From NCBI GenBank assembly GCA_946803715.1, contig CAMPET010000258.1, positions 28,190 to 92,189 on the forward strand: a DNA stretch of 64,000 nt, written 5' to 3'. The translations under genes were made by a program, and so were the position numbers. The first letter of the stretch is position 1, and each line of letters begins with the position of its first letter. Shown one piece after another: positions 10,407 through 22,990 of this stretch. The notes beneath the pieces are model-generated. The model saw only the letters and a list, made by a program, of their open reading frames with translations. It did not search any database and had not been told where the DNA came from. The stretch comes from Beroe ovata. Taxonomy: Eukaryota; Ctenophora; Nuda; Beroida; Beroidae.

Positions 10407-13400
10407 ATGGGAACAACGCGTTCCATAACGCGTGAGATATTGCACATGAACAGTTATAGTGAACTAGCTATTGTGGGTGTAAACCAGCTACTATACATCG
10501 ATGGAGTTCCAAAGGACAACCGACAAAGTTTTAACTACTCCCGAGTTTTGGAGAATTTCAGCTTATTGAACCATCAAAATGGCTCGATGTATTGTCATGG
10601 AGCAATAACGATAATGTCTATTTTAGTCACCATTCTGTCCAGGAAGCAGTTTAGCCAGGGAAGCTGTAAAACTACAGTTACATCAGAATAAGATCCTGAG
10701 ATCTGTAATTGATCACCTGTCACCACACCTTCCCTAAATTATAACATTAAAACATCCTCGCCCTACTGATTATGTCTCCACCCTACTTATTATGTCTCCA
10801 CCCTACTGATTATGCCTCCAGCCTACTGATTATACTTCCACTCTACTGATACTCTTGTTTCAGATAGTTTATCGCGGATTTCACCCCCTAACCTCTCCGC
10901 TCTGATGAAGCTGGACCCCTATTTGGAGCCCTTCAAGGATCGTCTAACGGGGCTCTACACAAAGTTACGAGATACAAAGCAACGGATTCAGCAAATGTCC
11001 CCTTCGCTTGCAGAGGTACGAGCAGCAAGTACAAGATTTTCACATACTTTTATAGTTGAAGCTTTGAAATAAAGAATAGCAGTAACAAAAGAAACACTGT
11101 GTTAGGGGTGGATTGTATTGTTTGAGCGATGTAGAAGATGCTTATCTACACAACTAATATGCTTCAAGGAAAGATTCCCGGTCTAGAATAATTCACAGTA
11201 TAGATTTGATCGGATTTGGACCGAAGAGTAGCGTTCCTAATTTTCGGTTTCCATAAACGCTATACGGCCAGGAAAGTTGGATCTAGCCGAAGGTGAAATG
11301 ATCCATGGCCTCTAAAAAATGGGAGTCATGCACAAGGATACGAGCATAGGTATGAAAACTCGTACCTAAGTCACGATCAATTCAACTATTCAAACAGCAG
11401 GAGCACTCTATTGGCTGGTATTTGGTGTCATGTGAGGTTAAGATTCACAATATAATAGTTTGCGAATTAAACGTGGAGGCATATAGATTGTACTATAGAC
11501 TATAGTACTTGTGTTGAGGTATGAAGATTGGAACACGCCTACGTGGGAATCTTGTCGCATAACGCGCTCCTCACTAAATGGTTACACTAATGGTTGCACT
11601 CAGTGAATGGTGAATGGTGATCGTTCAATCCTGTTCGGTGTGATATTCTACTCAAATCTTTCACTGATATATGAAATCAAATCGAGCGCAGTGAATGCTA
11701 AGTCAAGCTCTATAAATAGGTTATCATAGATCAAATACAATGAATAATCGACCTCTAATAACATGTAAAAAAATAAATAGTCGGAGATCCTAATTCGTAA
11801 CTGAAATACAAGAGATGTTAAGTGGAATTTCTAAAATCCAGTTAGAGCTCAAAGTGTGGAAATTATGAGTCCGTGCAGTCCTATCGGGTATTAGATAAGG
11901 GAGAATGAATCTTGCGTTTTGTTGGCATCGGAAATACTAAATTATCGAATTATGAACGTATTTTGGACTACGAAGGTTGTAATCGTGTAAAATTTCGACG
12001 AGGAATTCTCTCCGCTCCAGTGGTCACTGGCCACCGATTTTATGCTAATTCCCAGAATTATGTGTTCATCTTCATAAGCCAAAACTTTTAAATCTATGAA
12101 ATTTGTAAAGTATCCATACCATACACGAAGCATTTCAGTCGTGAAATTTTGACATGCGTCACTCCCACTGATTCAGAAATCAAATTTGTCTCTCGCAATA
12201 ATGAATAACCTGTATAGATGTCGGAGTTATAATTCATGTATGTGATATTTCCCTCTTTTTCGAGATAATTCCACGGATCATTTCAGTTCGCATCCTCCTA
12301 CAAAGCATACGGAATACGGCAGCTGTCTGACCGCTCTGTACTGTGTAGAGAATGGGCACCTAACCTCCAGGAGATGTACCTTGCGGGAGATTTCAACATA
12401 TGGGATACCCGTGAGTTTGCGTTCGAGAGAAGGGATTACGGGTTGTGGGAACTGAGGATTCCCCCAGATCCCACGTCGGGGGAGTGCCCCATTCCTCCTG
12501 GGTCTGATCTGCGGTATTTCTGTGTGGACAGCTCGGGTGAGGTATTCGACCGGATCAGTCCGTGGGCACGGTACGTCACCCAGGGTGACAGGGTGTATTT
12601 TAACGAGGTGTTCGGCACGTCCCACTACGAGTGGTGTACCCCCTCCCTCTTAAATCGGCCGTCGCCTCGGGCTCTCCTCATATACGAGGCACACGTTGGT
12701 ATATGCTCACCTGAGCCAAGGATAGCATCGTATGTGGAGTTCGCAGACACGGTGATTCCCCGTGTCGCGAAGTTAGGGTACAACGCAATCCAGCTCATGG
12801 CAGTCATGGAACATGCGTACTATGCCAGTTTTGGGTACCAGGTGACGTCATTCTACGGGGCATCCAGCAGATTCGGGCACCCTGACACTCTGAAGTACCT
12901 CATTGACACTGCTCACTCGAACGGCATCTTGGTGTTACTAGACGTTGTGCACAGCCACGCATCAACCAATACCAAGGACGGTTTGAACTCGTTCGACGGC
13001 TCTGATTCTCACTACTTTCTCGGTGGACTGGCCGGAACCCACGATCTCTGGAAGTCTCGGCTATTCGACTACGAGAACCCTGAAACAATCCGATTCCTCC
13101 TCTCCAACTTGGAGTACTGGATAACGGAGTTCAGATTCGACGGTTTCCGGTTTGACGGTGTGACATCCATGCTGTACAACCACCATGGGATAGGCCACAC
13201 ATTCACAGGGGAGTATAGTGGTTACTATGGCGACCTCAATGATGCTGCTGTGGTTTACCTGATGTTAGCTAACGAATACCTGCACTCCAAGTACCCTCAC
13301 ATCACAACCATAGCTGAGGATGTGTCGGGTCTCCCAGCTCTATGTCGACCAGTCAGTGAGGGAGGGGTCGGGTTTGACTACCGGCTAGCCATGTCGACCC

Positions 13401-14185
13401 CAGACATGTGGATCAAGCTACTGAAGGAGACCACAACTGACAGGGAATGGGACATGGGTAACATCGTGTATAACCTCACAAACAGGCGGAGTGGAGAGAA
13501 GAGTATAGCGTATGTGGAGAGTCACGACCAGGCACTAGTCGGGGACAAGAGCATAGCGTTCTGGCTCATGGATCACGAGATGTACACGCACATGTCAGTG
13601 CTATCGGAGCGGACTCCATGCATTGATCGGGGACTATCCCTCCACAAGATGCTGAGACTTCTCACATTCGGTCTGGGCGGTGAGGGTATTCTCACTTTCA
13701 TGGGCAATGAGTTCGGACACCCAGAGTGGCTGGACTTCCCTCGTGAGGGAAATGGTGAGAGTTACCACTACGCCCGGCGACAGTACAATCTGGCTGATGA
13801 TGATCAACTCAGGTACAAGTTCCTGGACAGGTTTGATCGAGCAGTCCTGCGTGCGGACAGGGAACATCCCTGGCTGGATGCCGGACCAGGGCATGTATAC
13901 GAGATGAATGAGGTGGACAAGGTCATTGTCTTTGAGAGGGGTGGTCTCTGCTTCGTGTTTAACTTCTTCTGGGAGAGCTACGTGGACCACGCTGTTCGAG
14001 TTCCCGTGCCCGGCAAATATCACGTGGTCCTCGACTCTGATCATGGGTTCTATGGGGGTCACGGCAGAGTGGACCACACTGTTCCATACTTTTCATTCAA
14101 CTCAGACGAGGGAGATGAGTTCCACATCAAGATTTATCTCCCCTCTCGAACAGCCATGGTATTTGCTTTGTCTGATGACCAGTGA
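10407..14185 (+). CDS. GBE1: 1,4-alpha-glucan branching enzyme (glycogen branching enzyme)
   Basis: Three exons are modelled: 10407-10431, 10864-11015 and 12287-14185. Phases agree and give 691 aa, close to the ~700 aa of animal GBE1. Exon 2 carries the N-terminal helix LMKLDPYLEPF; exon 3 opens with the CBM48 region (CREWAP, YLAGDFNIWDT) and holds the whole GH13 barrel and C-terminal domain. The nucleophile Asp is in FRFDGV (about residue 349), the acid Glu in AEDVSG (about 403) and the third carboxylate in ESHDQALVGDK. The enzyme cuts an alpha-1,4 glucan and rejoins the segment by an alpha-1,6 bond in cytosolic glycogen synthesis. The 25-base first exon is the least certain part; it is supported by phase and length only. 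Confidence 0.92.
10761..10853. repeat. 20-base tandem repeat in GBE1 intron 1
   Basis: About five diverged copies of CCCTACTGATTATGTCTCCA occur just upstream of the exon 2 acceptor. Each unit contains CTGAT, resembling a branch-point consensus, so the array may offer several branch sites. Confidence 0.85.
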
Positions 14186-14651
14186 TTTGGGCTCATGATT
14201 GTTGAAATTTATATTGTTCTCCACTAGTTCAGACTTTTTTGTATCAATTTTTAGATGAGAGATTTTTAGATGAGAGATTTTTTATCATTTAAAATTAAAA
14301 TTTGATTTTTGCTAATGTATTTGCTTCGCTGTTGAAGCTTTTGTTTTGATCTACCTCAGCGGTTAATTTACAAACTTAATTCGTTTTGATTATGTTTTTA
14401 GATGTTGAATGTTGATCATATCATTATTTCTAATTTCATAGATATTTTGTAACATTTTTTCACGAAAATGCTTGAATATTGAATGTTGATTTCGATTATA
14501 ACCCGGGACCCCCTTTTCACCATTCCCAACCTGTTTAATGTTTATTGCCATTCTAGAGAATTTTCTGAATGTCTCTCCTAACTACCTAACTATTTATCGC
14601 AGCTAACATCCTTTTCTCTGGAAATAACATTATTCGCTCGACTACTATAGG
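14186..14651. other. Intergenic region GBE1-URI1
   Basis: About 460 AT-rich bases contain the GBE1 3' UTR and the URI1 5' region. No coding signal is seen. The last bases CTACTATAG form an acceptor-like site one base before the URI1 ATG. Confidence 0.5.
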
Positions 14652-16903
14652 ATGCTACAGACTGACAGACTTAGAAATGCTCATCAGATTAACTTGGACT
14701 CCGTGGATGAGAAGATCAAATATATGGAAAAGTAAGTTCATGTCTCGGAATGATTAACAAAATGAACAATGCAGGGGTGAAGCATTACCGCTGTTTATTT
14801 GGCAAATGAACAGAGACAAATTATCATATTTCACCAATGATCTCTAACTGAGTTTGTGTGACAAGGCTTCATCCGATTTCGAAAAAAGTGCACCACCTTC
14901 GTCCTTCACAGTTCACACACACNAAACACACACACACACACACATACACACACACACACACACAGCTAGAATTTGATACATCCATTCCTCCCCGAGTTTC
15001 ATGAGTGCGGATAATGGGCCGTCACATAATGAATCCTCCTACTTCTACTCCCACGCAGGTGTGACAAGGAGTATGAGGAACTGATAGCTACTCTGGGGCG
15101 GTTGAGTGCCGATCATCGGCTGGAGATAATGGTACCCCTCACAAAGAAAGCCTTCATGCCAGGAGAGGTTTGTTCTTGGCCGAAACAATACTCCTTACTC
15201 ATATCGTAACTAACTTGGTAATGTGTATATGAAGAGTGGAAAGGGCCACCAGAGTTCCGACCAGCGTGTTGGCGAGTATTCTCTTCGAAACAGCTTTCCT
15301 CTTTAACTTACCTTGATGAGTAAAATGACATATTATTATGTCCCCCTCAGTTGGTTCACACAGGTGAAGTTATGGTGTATTTGGGAGACAGTTGGTTTGC
15401 AAACAGAACTGTGACTCAAGGTATGTGTGTACTCTAGCTAATAGCAACTTTCCCGTGACCATGATCCCTTGGCCCTAGCCCAGGGGCCATAGTCCTTCAA
15501 AAGCGCTCAATAGTCCCTTAATAGCGCTCAATAGTCCCTCATCAGAACATTGTCTTAGGAATTGAGATAGCAATGAGGCGTCGGGAGAAGATAGCTGCGG
15601 AGCTGAAAGAGTATCGGAAGTGCTTGGATAACATTCACAACAAGATGGACATGACGGGAGTGCTGGAGGAGCAGGGCATAGTGGAAGAGCTCTCGCCAGA
15701 GGATATTAATAGAAGTGGGTAGATATCACGTGATCTATCACTATTATATTCGCATGTGATCACTTGATCTATCACTATTAGATTCGCATATAATCACGTG
15801 ATCTATCATTATTCGCATGTGACCAGGATTATTACTACCAGCTATTGGGCAAAATACTCAATCGCTGACAACAATACCGTTTTACAGAAATTGTTTACTC
15901 CTTATAAACATGTGATTTGTTATTTGCTAAGCATTATTCCACTATGATCTGCAGCTGAAAACAGACACAAAGCTCGTGATGCCAAGCCCAACGTGCCCCC
16001 ACCTCGACCTGCATTCTCAGCTGAGGAGTTATCATCGTTCCGGACACAAGGTTGGTATATTATCTGGGTAAATTGTCGGTAATTGGTTGGTAATTCGGTA
16101 ATTGGTTCTTAAGTCGGTAATTAGTTCATGTTGGTTTTTGGTGGAATCAGTCTTTCTCGCACTCGCATTTAATTCCTGATGTGGAACGTTACTTTAATCT
16201 TCCTTCAATCTGCCTAGGATTGGTTTCTGGAGGACCTGCAGATGATTCTGAGGATGAAAGAGAGGATTTCCAATCATTCCTCACAAGTAACCGCGGTGAG
16301 GAAGTAGCTGGCAGTGGTGAGGAGGAAAGTAGCGAGGAGGATAATGTGATAGTATTCTCTCACTCGGATAACCAGCCTTGCCATGGCAACGAGGAAATTC
16401 ACCCTGGAAACTTGCACGTGCTGCTCAGATCGTGAGTTTACATGACGACGTGTCAATGTAAAACATGTCAATGTATAACGTGTCAATGTATAACGTGTCC
16501 ATGTATAACGTGTCCATGTATAACGTGTCAATGTATAACGTGTCCATGTATAACGTGTCGATCAGACAGGGGAGTAGCTGAATAGCGTGTTTCCGGCATT
16601 GCTCACCAGTGCGTCTGTGTGGGTGTGGGTGTTTGTGTTTGTTTGTGTCTGTGTTTGTGTGTGTGTCTGTACCTCGTGTCTGTATCTAACAACACGTGAT
16701 ATTGCAGGTCTGAGCAGAACGCACTGATAGACAAGGTTCACAATAAGCCGGATCACGGTAAGCAGTTTGATATTAATACAAGTGTGATAAGAGAGAGGGT
16801 CGACCCCATGGTAGACAACTCGATTCCCAACTCTAGGACTCAGCCCGTCACTGAGTCACAAGGGAGTAGACCAGTATCGAGATTCAAAAAGGGAAGATCT
16901 TAA
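14652..16903 (+). CDS. URI1: Unconventional prefoldin RPB5 interactor (URI1)
   Basis: Seven exons are modelled: 14652-14731, 15059-15167, 15351-15420, 15559-15714, 15955-16050, 16218-16431 and 16708-16903. Phases agree throughout and give 306 aa, shorter than the 535 aa human protein. The prefoldin-like module has an N-terminal coiled helix, then the hairpin MVPLTKKAFMPGELVHTGEV and YLGDSWFANRT, then a second helix with MRRREKIAAELKEYRK. The middle is acidic (GEEESSEED), and the C terminus ends SRPVSRFKKGRS, matching the conserved URI tail. URI joins the R2TP/prefoldin-like chaperone complex that assembles RNA polymerases. The exon 4 donor is GTGGGT; the commoner-looking GGGTAG choice would bring a stop. 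A near-identical second last exon lies at 18287. Confidence 0.9.
14912..14964. repeat. CA microsatellite with single-N join in URI1 intron 1
   Basis: A CA run is interrupted at 14923 by one unresolved base, probably a contig join inside the repeat. Confidence 0.9.
15722..15825. repeat. ~38-base tandem repeat in URI1 intron 4
   Basis: Three diverged units contain CACGTGATCTATCACTATTA and TTCGCATGTGA, directly after the exon 4 donor. Confidence 0.8.
16447..16562. repeat. 15-base tandem repeat in URI1 intron 6
   Basis: About eight units of AACGTGTCAATGTAT, with some CCATGTAT variants, follow the exon 6 donor. Confidence 0.9.
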
Positions 16904-17600
16904 CTTGGAACACTGCAATGCTGTATGAGGACAGTTCTCATGTATTTTAGCATTATTGAGCAAGGGATTAATTTATTTTGGAGATCGTTTTTTCCAACGG
17001 AATTCATGAAAAAATGGACATTATATATCCAAAAATTCTTTGAGGTACATATCTCACGATGTGAGGCTCCAACACTTCTGGGAAAGCTGGATCACGCGAT
17101 TTGTATATTTTATCTCGAGCAAATTCCTGGAGAGAAAGGGAGAGAGAGGGCTTTCTGGTAAATTCTGTCTGCTGAATAATATACACATCGCACTTGAACA
17201 TATCATGTAGTTACGGACAATTGTTCCCTCCACAAATATTTCAGTCTATTTCTTCGTCTCTAATTTGTTGACTATTCACTTGTCTCAGCAGAAGAGACAC
17301 AGAAGGGTTTCGTTTCCAGCTTTACTCCCCTATGAATTATACGATGAAAATATTATTTGTGATCGAAAACAACGGGATATATCTCATTTCATAATTCCTC
17401 ATAAGTTACACTAAACAGAAGGAGGGAGAGATAAGTTATTTTCCGATTGTCCGATAAGGTTTAGTGGTGTTCCCGATATGGTTTAGTGGTTTACCCCGAT
17501 ATGGTTTAGTGTTGTTCCCGAAATGGTTTAGTGGTGTTCCCGATATGGTTTAGTGGTGTTCCCGATATGGTTTAGTGGTTTACCATACCATCACACATGA
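16620..17600. repeat. Duplicated block, copy 1 (last URI1 exon and 3' flank)
   Basis: This segment matches 18208-19189 closely, including the exon, the flank with CTCGAGCAAATTCCTGGAGA, and the 22-base array. The second copy begins right after a single N at 18207 and ends in the N gap, so the pair may be two alleles laid end to end. Confidence 0.8.
17455..17590. repeat. ~22-base tandem repeat downstream of URI1
   Basis: Units of CGATATGGTTTAGTGGTGTTCC, with a GTTTACC variant, occur about six times. The same array recurs at 19022-19189 and runs into the assembly gap. Confidence 0.9.
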
Positions 17601-18206
17601 ACGTTGATAAGGGATAGATAACGGCGTTTCATGAAAACGTTGCCATACTCGATATTAGCACTTATCAAGGACACAAATCCCATTTTCTTTTTGTCTGCTT
17701 CACCTCGTCATGCCTTATACTAGGTTAAAGATGATTCGGTATCATGCTGCCACTTTTCTCAATCTCATCTTCTGATATTTTATGATCTTAAACTAACTAC
17801 CCGCTCGTAGTAGCAGGACTTCTCCAAGTTTGCCAATGTATATAGTTAGTGTGGTGTATTACTAAAGTAATTGACCAGAACAAGTGAACTATCATAAATG
17901 ATTGTTTTAGGACGTACAATGTATGATTATAACTGAGTAGGTACTATCAGGTAACTTGCAATAGGTAAAGTGTAGCTGGAAGATGGCTGCCTAACTTCAT
18001 TCCAAGTTTAGTTGGTATTCATCCTGTAAGCCAATAAGTTAGAAGAGAATGTTGGGAAGTCGCTGTGAAGTTATCATAACGAATACCGGTCTGCCTAGTT
18101 GTAGTTTGTGATATTAGTCATATTCCAATGCCAAGAGAGAGAGAGAGAGAAATGTTTGCTGGTTTGTTAATTGTTTGTATGTATATGAACTGTCTTACTC
18201 GGGAGA
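17600..18206. other. Intergenic stretch between duplicated blocks
   Basis: No coding signal is seen. A short GA run lies at 18133-18150. It ends at the single-N join at 18207. Confidence 0.5.
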
Positions 18207-18207
18207 N

Positions 18208-18240
<33 letters not shown>

Positions 18241-19189
18241 CTGTACCTCGTGTCTATGTACCTCGTGTGTACACGTGATATTGCAGGTCTGAGCAGAACG
18301 CACTGATAGACAAGGTTCACAATACGTCGGGTCACGGTAAGCAGTTTGATATTAATACAAGTGTGATAAGAGAGAGGGTCGACCCCATGGTAGAGAACTC
18401 GATTCCCAACTCTAGGACTGAGCCCGTCACTGAGTCACAAGGGAGTAGACCAGCATCGAGATTCAAAAAGGGAAGATTGTGACTTGGAACACTACAATGC
18501 TGTATAAGGACAGTTCTCATGTATTTTGGCATTATTGAGCTAGGGATTAATTTATTTTGGAGAACGTTTTTCCAACGGAATTCATGAAAAAATGGGCATT
18601 ATATATCCAAAAATTCTTGGAGGTACATATCTTACGATGTGAGGCTCCAACACTTCTGGGAAAGCTGGATCACGCGATTTGTATATTTTATCTCGAGCAA
18701 ATTCCTGGAGAGAAAAGGAGAGAGAGGGCTTTCTGGTAAATTGTGTCTGCTGAATAATATACACATCGAATTTGAACGTATCATGTAGTTACGGACAATT
18801 GTTCCCTCCACAAATATTTCAGTCTATTTCTTCGTCTCTAATTTGTTGACTATTCACTTGTCTCCGCAGAAGAGACACAGAGGGGGTTTCGTTTCCAGCT
18901 TTACTCCCCTATGAATTATACAGGGAAAATATTATTTGTGATCGAAAACAACGGGATATGTCTCATTTCATAATTCCTCATAAGTTACGCTAAACAGAAA
19001 GAGGGAGAGATAAGTAATTTTCCCATTGTCCGATATGGTTAAGTGGTGTTCCCGATATGGTTTAGTGGTGTTCCCGATATGGTTTAGTGGTGTTCCCGAT
19101 ATGGACTAGTGGTTTACTCCGATATGGTTTAGCGGTGTTCCCGATATGGTTTAGTGGTTTACTCCGATATGGTTTAGTGGTGTTCCCGA
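18208..19189. repeat. Duplicated block, copy 2
   Basis: This is the second copy of the URI1 terminal-exon region. It begins in a GT run and ends in the 22-base array at the gap edge. There are scattered substitutions and small indels against copy 1. Confidence 0.8.
18287..18482 (+). pseudogene. URI1: Second copy of the URI1 terminal exon (allelic or alternative)
   Basis: The sequence after TATTGCAG matches URI1 exon 7 along its length and stays open to a TGA at 18480-18482. The product differs by a few residues (TSGHG for PDHG context, ending RFKKGRL rather than RFKKGRS). Acceptor and phase are kept, so it could act as an alternative last exon. Its position next to a single-N join makes an unmerged allele more likely. 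Confidence 0.6.
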
Positions 19190-19938
19190 NNNNNNNNNNN
19201 NNNNNNNNNNNNNNNNNNNNNNNNNNNNNNNNNNNNNNNNNNNNNNNNNNNNNNNNNNNNNNNNNNNNNNNNNNNNNNNNNNNNNNNNNNNNNNNNNNNN
19301 NNNNNNNNNNNNNNNNNNNNNNNNNNNNNNNNNNNNNNNNNNNNNNNNNNNNNNNNNNNNNNNNNNNNNNNNNNNNNNNNNNNNNNNNNNNNNNNNNNNN
19401 NNNNNNNNNNNNNNNNNNNNNNNNNNNNNNNNNNNNNNNNNNNNNNNNNNNNNNNNNNNNNNNNNNNNNNNNNNNNNNNNNNNNNNNNNNNNNNNNNNNN
19501 NNNNNNNNNNNNNNNNNNNNNNNNNNNNNNNNNNNNNNNNNNNNNNNNNNNNNNNNNNNNNNNNNNNNNNNNNNNNNNNNNNNNNNNNNNNNNNNNNNNN
19601 NNNNNNNNNNNNNNNNNNNNNNNNNNNNNNNNNNNNNNNNNNNNNNNNNNNNNNNNNNNNNNNNNNNNNNNNNNNNNNNNNNNNNNNNNNNNNNNNNNNN
19701 NNNNNNNNNNNNNNNNNNNNNNNNNNNNNNNNNNNNNNNNNNNNNNNNNNNNNNNNNNNNNNNNNNNNNNNNNNNNNNNNNNNNNNNNNNNNNNNNNNNN
19801 NNNNNNNNNNNNNNNNNNNNNNNNNNNNNNNNNNNNNNNNNNNNNNNNNNNNNNNNNNNNNNNNNNNNNNNNNNNNNNNNNNNNNNNNNNNNNNNNNNNN
19901 NNNNNNNNNNNNNNNNNNNNNNNNNNNNNNNNNNNNNN
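19190..19938. other. Assembly gap (749 N)
   Basis: An unresolved run flanked by the 22-base array on the left and a CA microsatellite on the right. Confidence 1.
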
Positions 19939-19970
<32 letters not shown>

Positions 19971-20587
19971 TCTCGTAGGGTCGTCAACTTCCTAAAACAG
20001 ATGACCGGAACTCATGCTTAAACGGTGATTCCCGGCACTTTCTACTTGGTAATTGACTATTATTGTGTGATTCAACTCCGACCACAATGACCATTGATCA
20101 ATCTCTTCGTGTGCGTTTGTTTGTCTGTGTTTGTTTGTCTATGTCTATGTGTTGGTGGTGTGTTTGTGTTTGTTTGTGTGTTGACTGTTGGTGGTGTCAT
20201 TGGCATTTTTTGTTTGTTTGTATCACTCTTTATGGTGTGTAATCTGTTTGTGATTATGTTTGTGGTGTATGTACTATGTGTGTTTGTGGCGTGCGTGTCT
20301 CCTATTTCCTACCGATTTTGAAAACACACGGAATTTCGTTCTTCGTGCTCTCTGCAGGCTCACTTTGTTGACAATAGCCAGATATTATAGCATGCCAACC
20401 TTGATCTAGCATTTCATTTAACCTTTATTTCACTGTTGTTCTACTTTGTTTTGACTGAATTATGTTGGTCATATAGTTCACGCAAACAGTCAGACAATGT
20501 CATGGTAGTCCTAGTCTGCTCTCTCACATTACTATCTTCTGTAGTGTCACAAAGCTCTACCAAGTCTGTAGCAGTAGTGATGCACTG

Positions 20588-20745
20588 CCACTCGGGTCCA
20601 GTGCCACAACACTATGCAGTACTATATTGCAAGGTAGTGTCGGGTTCAGTGCCACAACACTATGCAGTGATATATCGCACTGTAGTGTCGGGTCCAGTGC
20701 CACAACACTCTGCAGTGCTATATAGTATAGGTATCACACTGTAGT
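20588..20745. repeat. ~48-base minisatellite
   Basis: Three units share CAGTGCCACAACACTATGCA and TCGGGTCCAG, with substitutions. Confidence 0.85.
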
Positions 20746-21014
20746 GCCACATGACTCTGTAATCTGCAATGCAAAGTCAGCAGTGCCACTCTGACCCACT
20801 GCCACATCATAGGTGGACCAATAATAGCACCGCTCTGCATATATCCAAAGACATTCCATATAACGACCGATATAAACACTCCATTTGACACTTCATTGGT
20901 ACTCAGAATATGCCTGGAACCTCTAATGACATAAGAAGAAGTGATAAGTACTATGATACCGGACTTTGGAGAGAAGAGAGGGGGAGAGAGGGAACATGTT
21001 TCATCTGAATATAG

Positions 21015-21458
21015 TCTAAAATATAATCGAGTAAAATGGCAATATATATATACCAACACACATTACATATCTCCATCATCTGGTACTGTCGCGCTTTCAA
21101 TCTATAGCCTGTGCTGTTTTCTGATATCTGGACTTCCCTTTTCAGCTCCTTATATAGCTATCTCCTCCAACACTTGCCCTAGATTGTGGAGGTATTCCCA
21201 ACTCCTGTTATAGTCCTGGACTTCTCCTAGATTGGGGAGGTATTCCCAACTCCTGTTATAGTCCTGGACTTCTCCTAGATTGTGGAGGTATTCCCAACTT
21301 CTATTATAGCCCTGGACTTCTCCTAGAGTGGGGAGGTATTCCCAACTCCTGTTATAGTCCTGGACTTCTCCTAGAGTGGGGAGGTATTCCCAACTCCTGT
21401 TATAGTCCCCAGATTCCTCTATTCAATCCTCGGTACTCAGTGGTGAATGCCTGGAGGA
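21015..21458. repeat. Duplicated block copy 1 with 48-base minisatellite
   Basis: It begins with CTAAAATATAATCGAGTAAA and contains about five 48-base units of CCTAGATTGTGGAGGTATTC...GTTATAGTCCTGGACTT (21178-21420). It ends at the single N at 21459. Confidence 0.85.
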
Positions 21459-21459
21459 N

Positions 21460-21754
21460 CTAAAATATAATCGAGTAAAATGGCAATATATACCAACACA
21501 CATTACATATCTCCATCATCTGGTACTGTCGCGCTTTCAATCTATAGTCTGTGCTGTTTCCTGATATCTGGACTTCCCTTTTCAGCTCCTTATATAGCTA
21601 TCTCCTCCAACACTTCCCCTAGATTGGGGAGGTATTCCCAACTCCTATTATAGTCCTGGAATTCTCCTAGATTGGGGAGGTATTCCCAACTCCTGTTATA
21701 GTCCCCAGATTCCTATACTCAATCCTCGGTACTCAGTGGTGAATGCCTGGAGGA
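21460..21754. repeat. Duplicated block copy 2
   Basis: It repeats the preceding block from its first bases but carries only two minisatellite units, then continues into unique sequence. Different unit number at a single-N join is as expected of two alleles. Confidence 0.85.
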
Positions 21755-22343
21755 AGTTGGAAGTGCCTTGTCTCACTGGTCATATCAGTTATAGTAGACT
21801 CCATAGTGGACACTGGACAGACACTTATATAACGACTGACGTGCTCAGTTCATACGCCTACTGCTGTGTGAAATATCGGTCTATAAATAGAATCTTGATA
21901 TCATGTTGACACTCCGGCGGGTGGTCGTTATTTTCGTGTTTTTCTGCACTTTAAAAAGCACAGCTCGGCGTTTTCGTATACATACCCAACTGTTATTTTT
22001 ACTAAAAAGTAGTAACTTTATTGTTGAACGTGCTGAAACTTAACGTTTTTTTGGTAGTATCAATGTAATTTCTTCTGCCGTACATTGATATTTCTTCAAA
22101 TTCGGTTCATTTCCCCCTTATAACTTGCAGTAATTGCCATCCGTATTTCGCGGAATTTTATGTTATTTCAGTTTCTATGTATTTGACAAATTGGCATGTT
22201 ACTTGTTAGGGACAATTAGCATTGGCCCAGTGCAGTGTGTTCAAACCGGGTGTCACCTCAAGTAACCACATTTGCTCATGGTACACGTTCTGATGGGCCT
22301 TGACTAACACTCACACTTGCCCAGTGATACCCAGTGACACAAT

Positions 22344-22503
22344 ATGTTTGGGATGCTTGCGAAGCGTCTCAAGGACGGCGACGAGTACGAGTACGACTAC
22401 GATTACGATTACGAGTATGAAGTTGGCATGGCGCCAGATGTCTACCCCAACAGACGAGGCAACTCCCTCAAGAATGGCGATGAAAATCCATCGGACGTGA
22501 CAG
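22344..22503 (+). CDS. EF-hand gene, alternative first exon 1a
   Basis: The open exon encodes 53 residues, with an Asp/Glu/Tyr alternating tract (EYEYDYDYDYEYE) and a GTAACA donor in phase 1 that fits the common exon at 27142. The intron would be about 4.6 kb. Acidic low-complexity N terminus. Supported by frame and donor only. Confidence 0.55.
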
Positions 22504-22880
22504 GTAACACTGTCTGTCGTAGTAGACAGCACTTTTATATACTGGGTATGTCACATATATTTTTATACCCAGTCTTATACTGTCTGCGAGTACTGTCTGC
22601 AATATGTTGGTATGTTAGGAGGGCCGATGGACCAGGTCGCTCAATTAGGGTCACTCTTGGATCAGTGATCAGTTATCAGGTCGTCAAGATGGCGTCATGA
22701 TAATGATATGAGAAGGTCTCACACCATGACGTATGTGTCACGCGGTTGGGTTCCGGCGAAAGTGCACTGTTTGCGCCTGTTTGGCGCTAGTATTTTGCGA
22801 GTCAATAATGTCATTTTTTGTTTTTTCTATGTAAGTATTAATTGTCATTTACAAGCGCTTCACGCATCAGCACACACAGT

Positions 22881-22921
<41 letters not shown>

Positions 22922-22958
22922 ACACAGAACAACACACAAAGACAGCCACAGAAGGAAN

Positions 22959-22990
<32 letters not shown>

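Larger units (their letters stand above)
19939..22343. other. Intergenic region rich in minisatellites
   Basis: No gene is recognised. It contains a CA run at 19939-19968, GT/TTTG-rich DNA at 20100-20300, two 48-base minisatellites and a duplicated block around a single N at 21459. The right part should contain the promoter for the distal first exon of the EF-hand gene. Confidence 0.55.

Noticed and set aside
19062-19995. Open frames spanning the N gap
   Set aside because: They consist almost only of unresolved bases and tandem repeats.
20436-20744. 102-codon open frame with repeated VPQHYAVLY-like units
   Set aside because: It tracks the 48-base minisatellite and has no start context or neighbouring exons.
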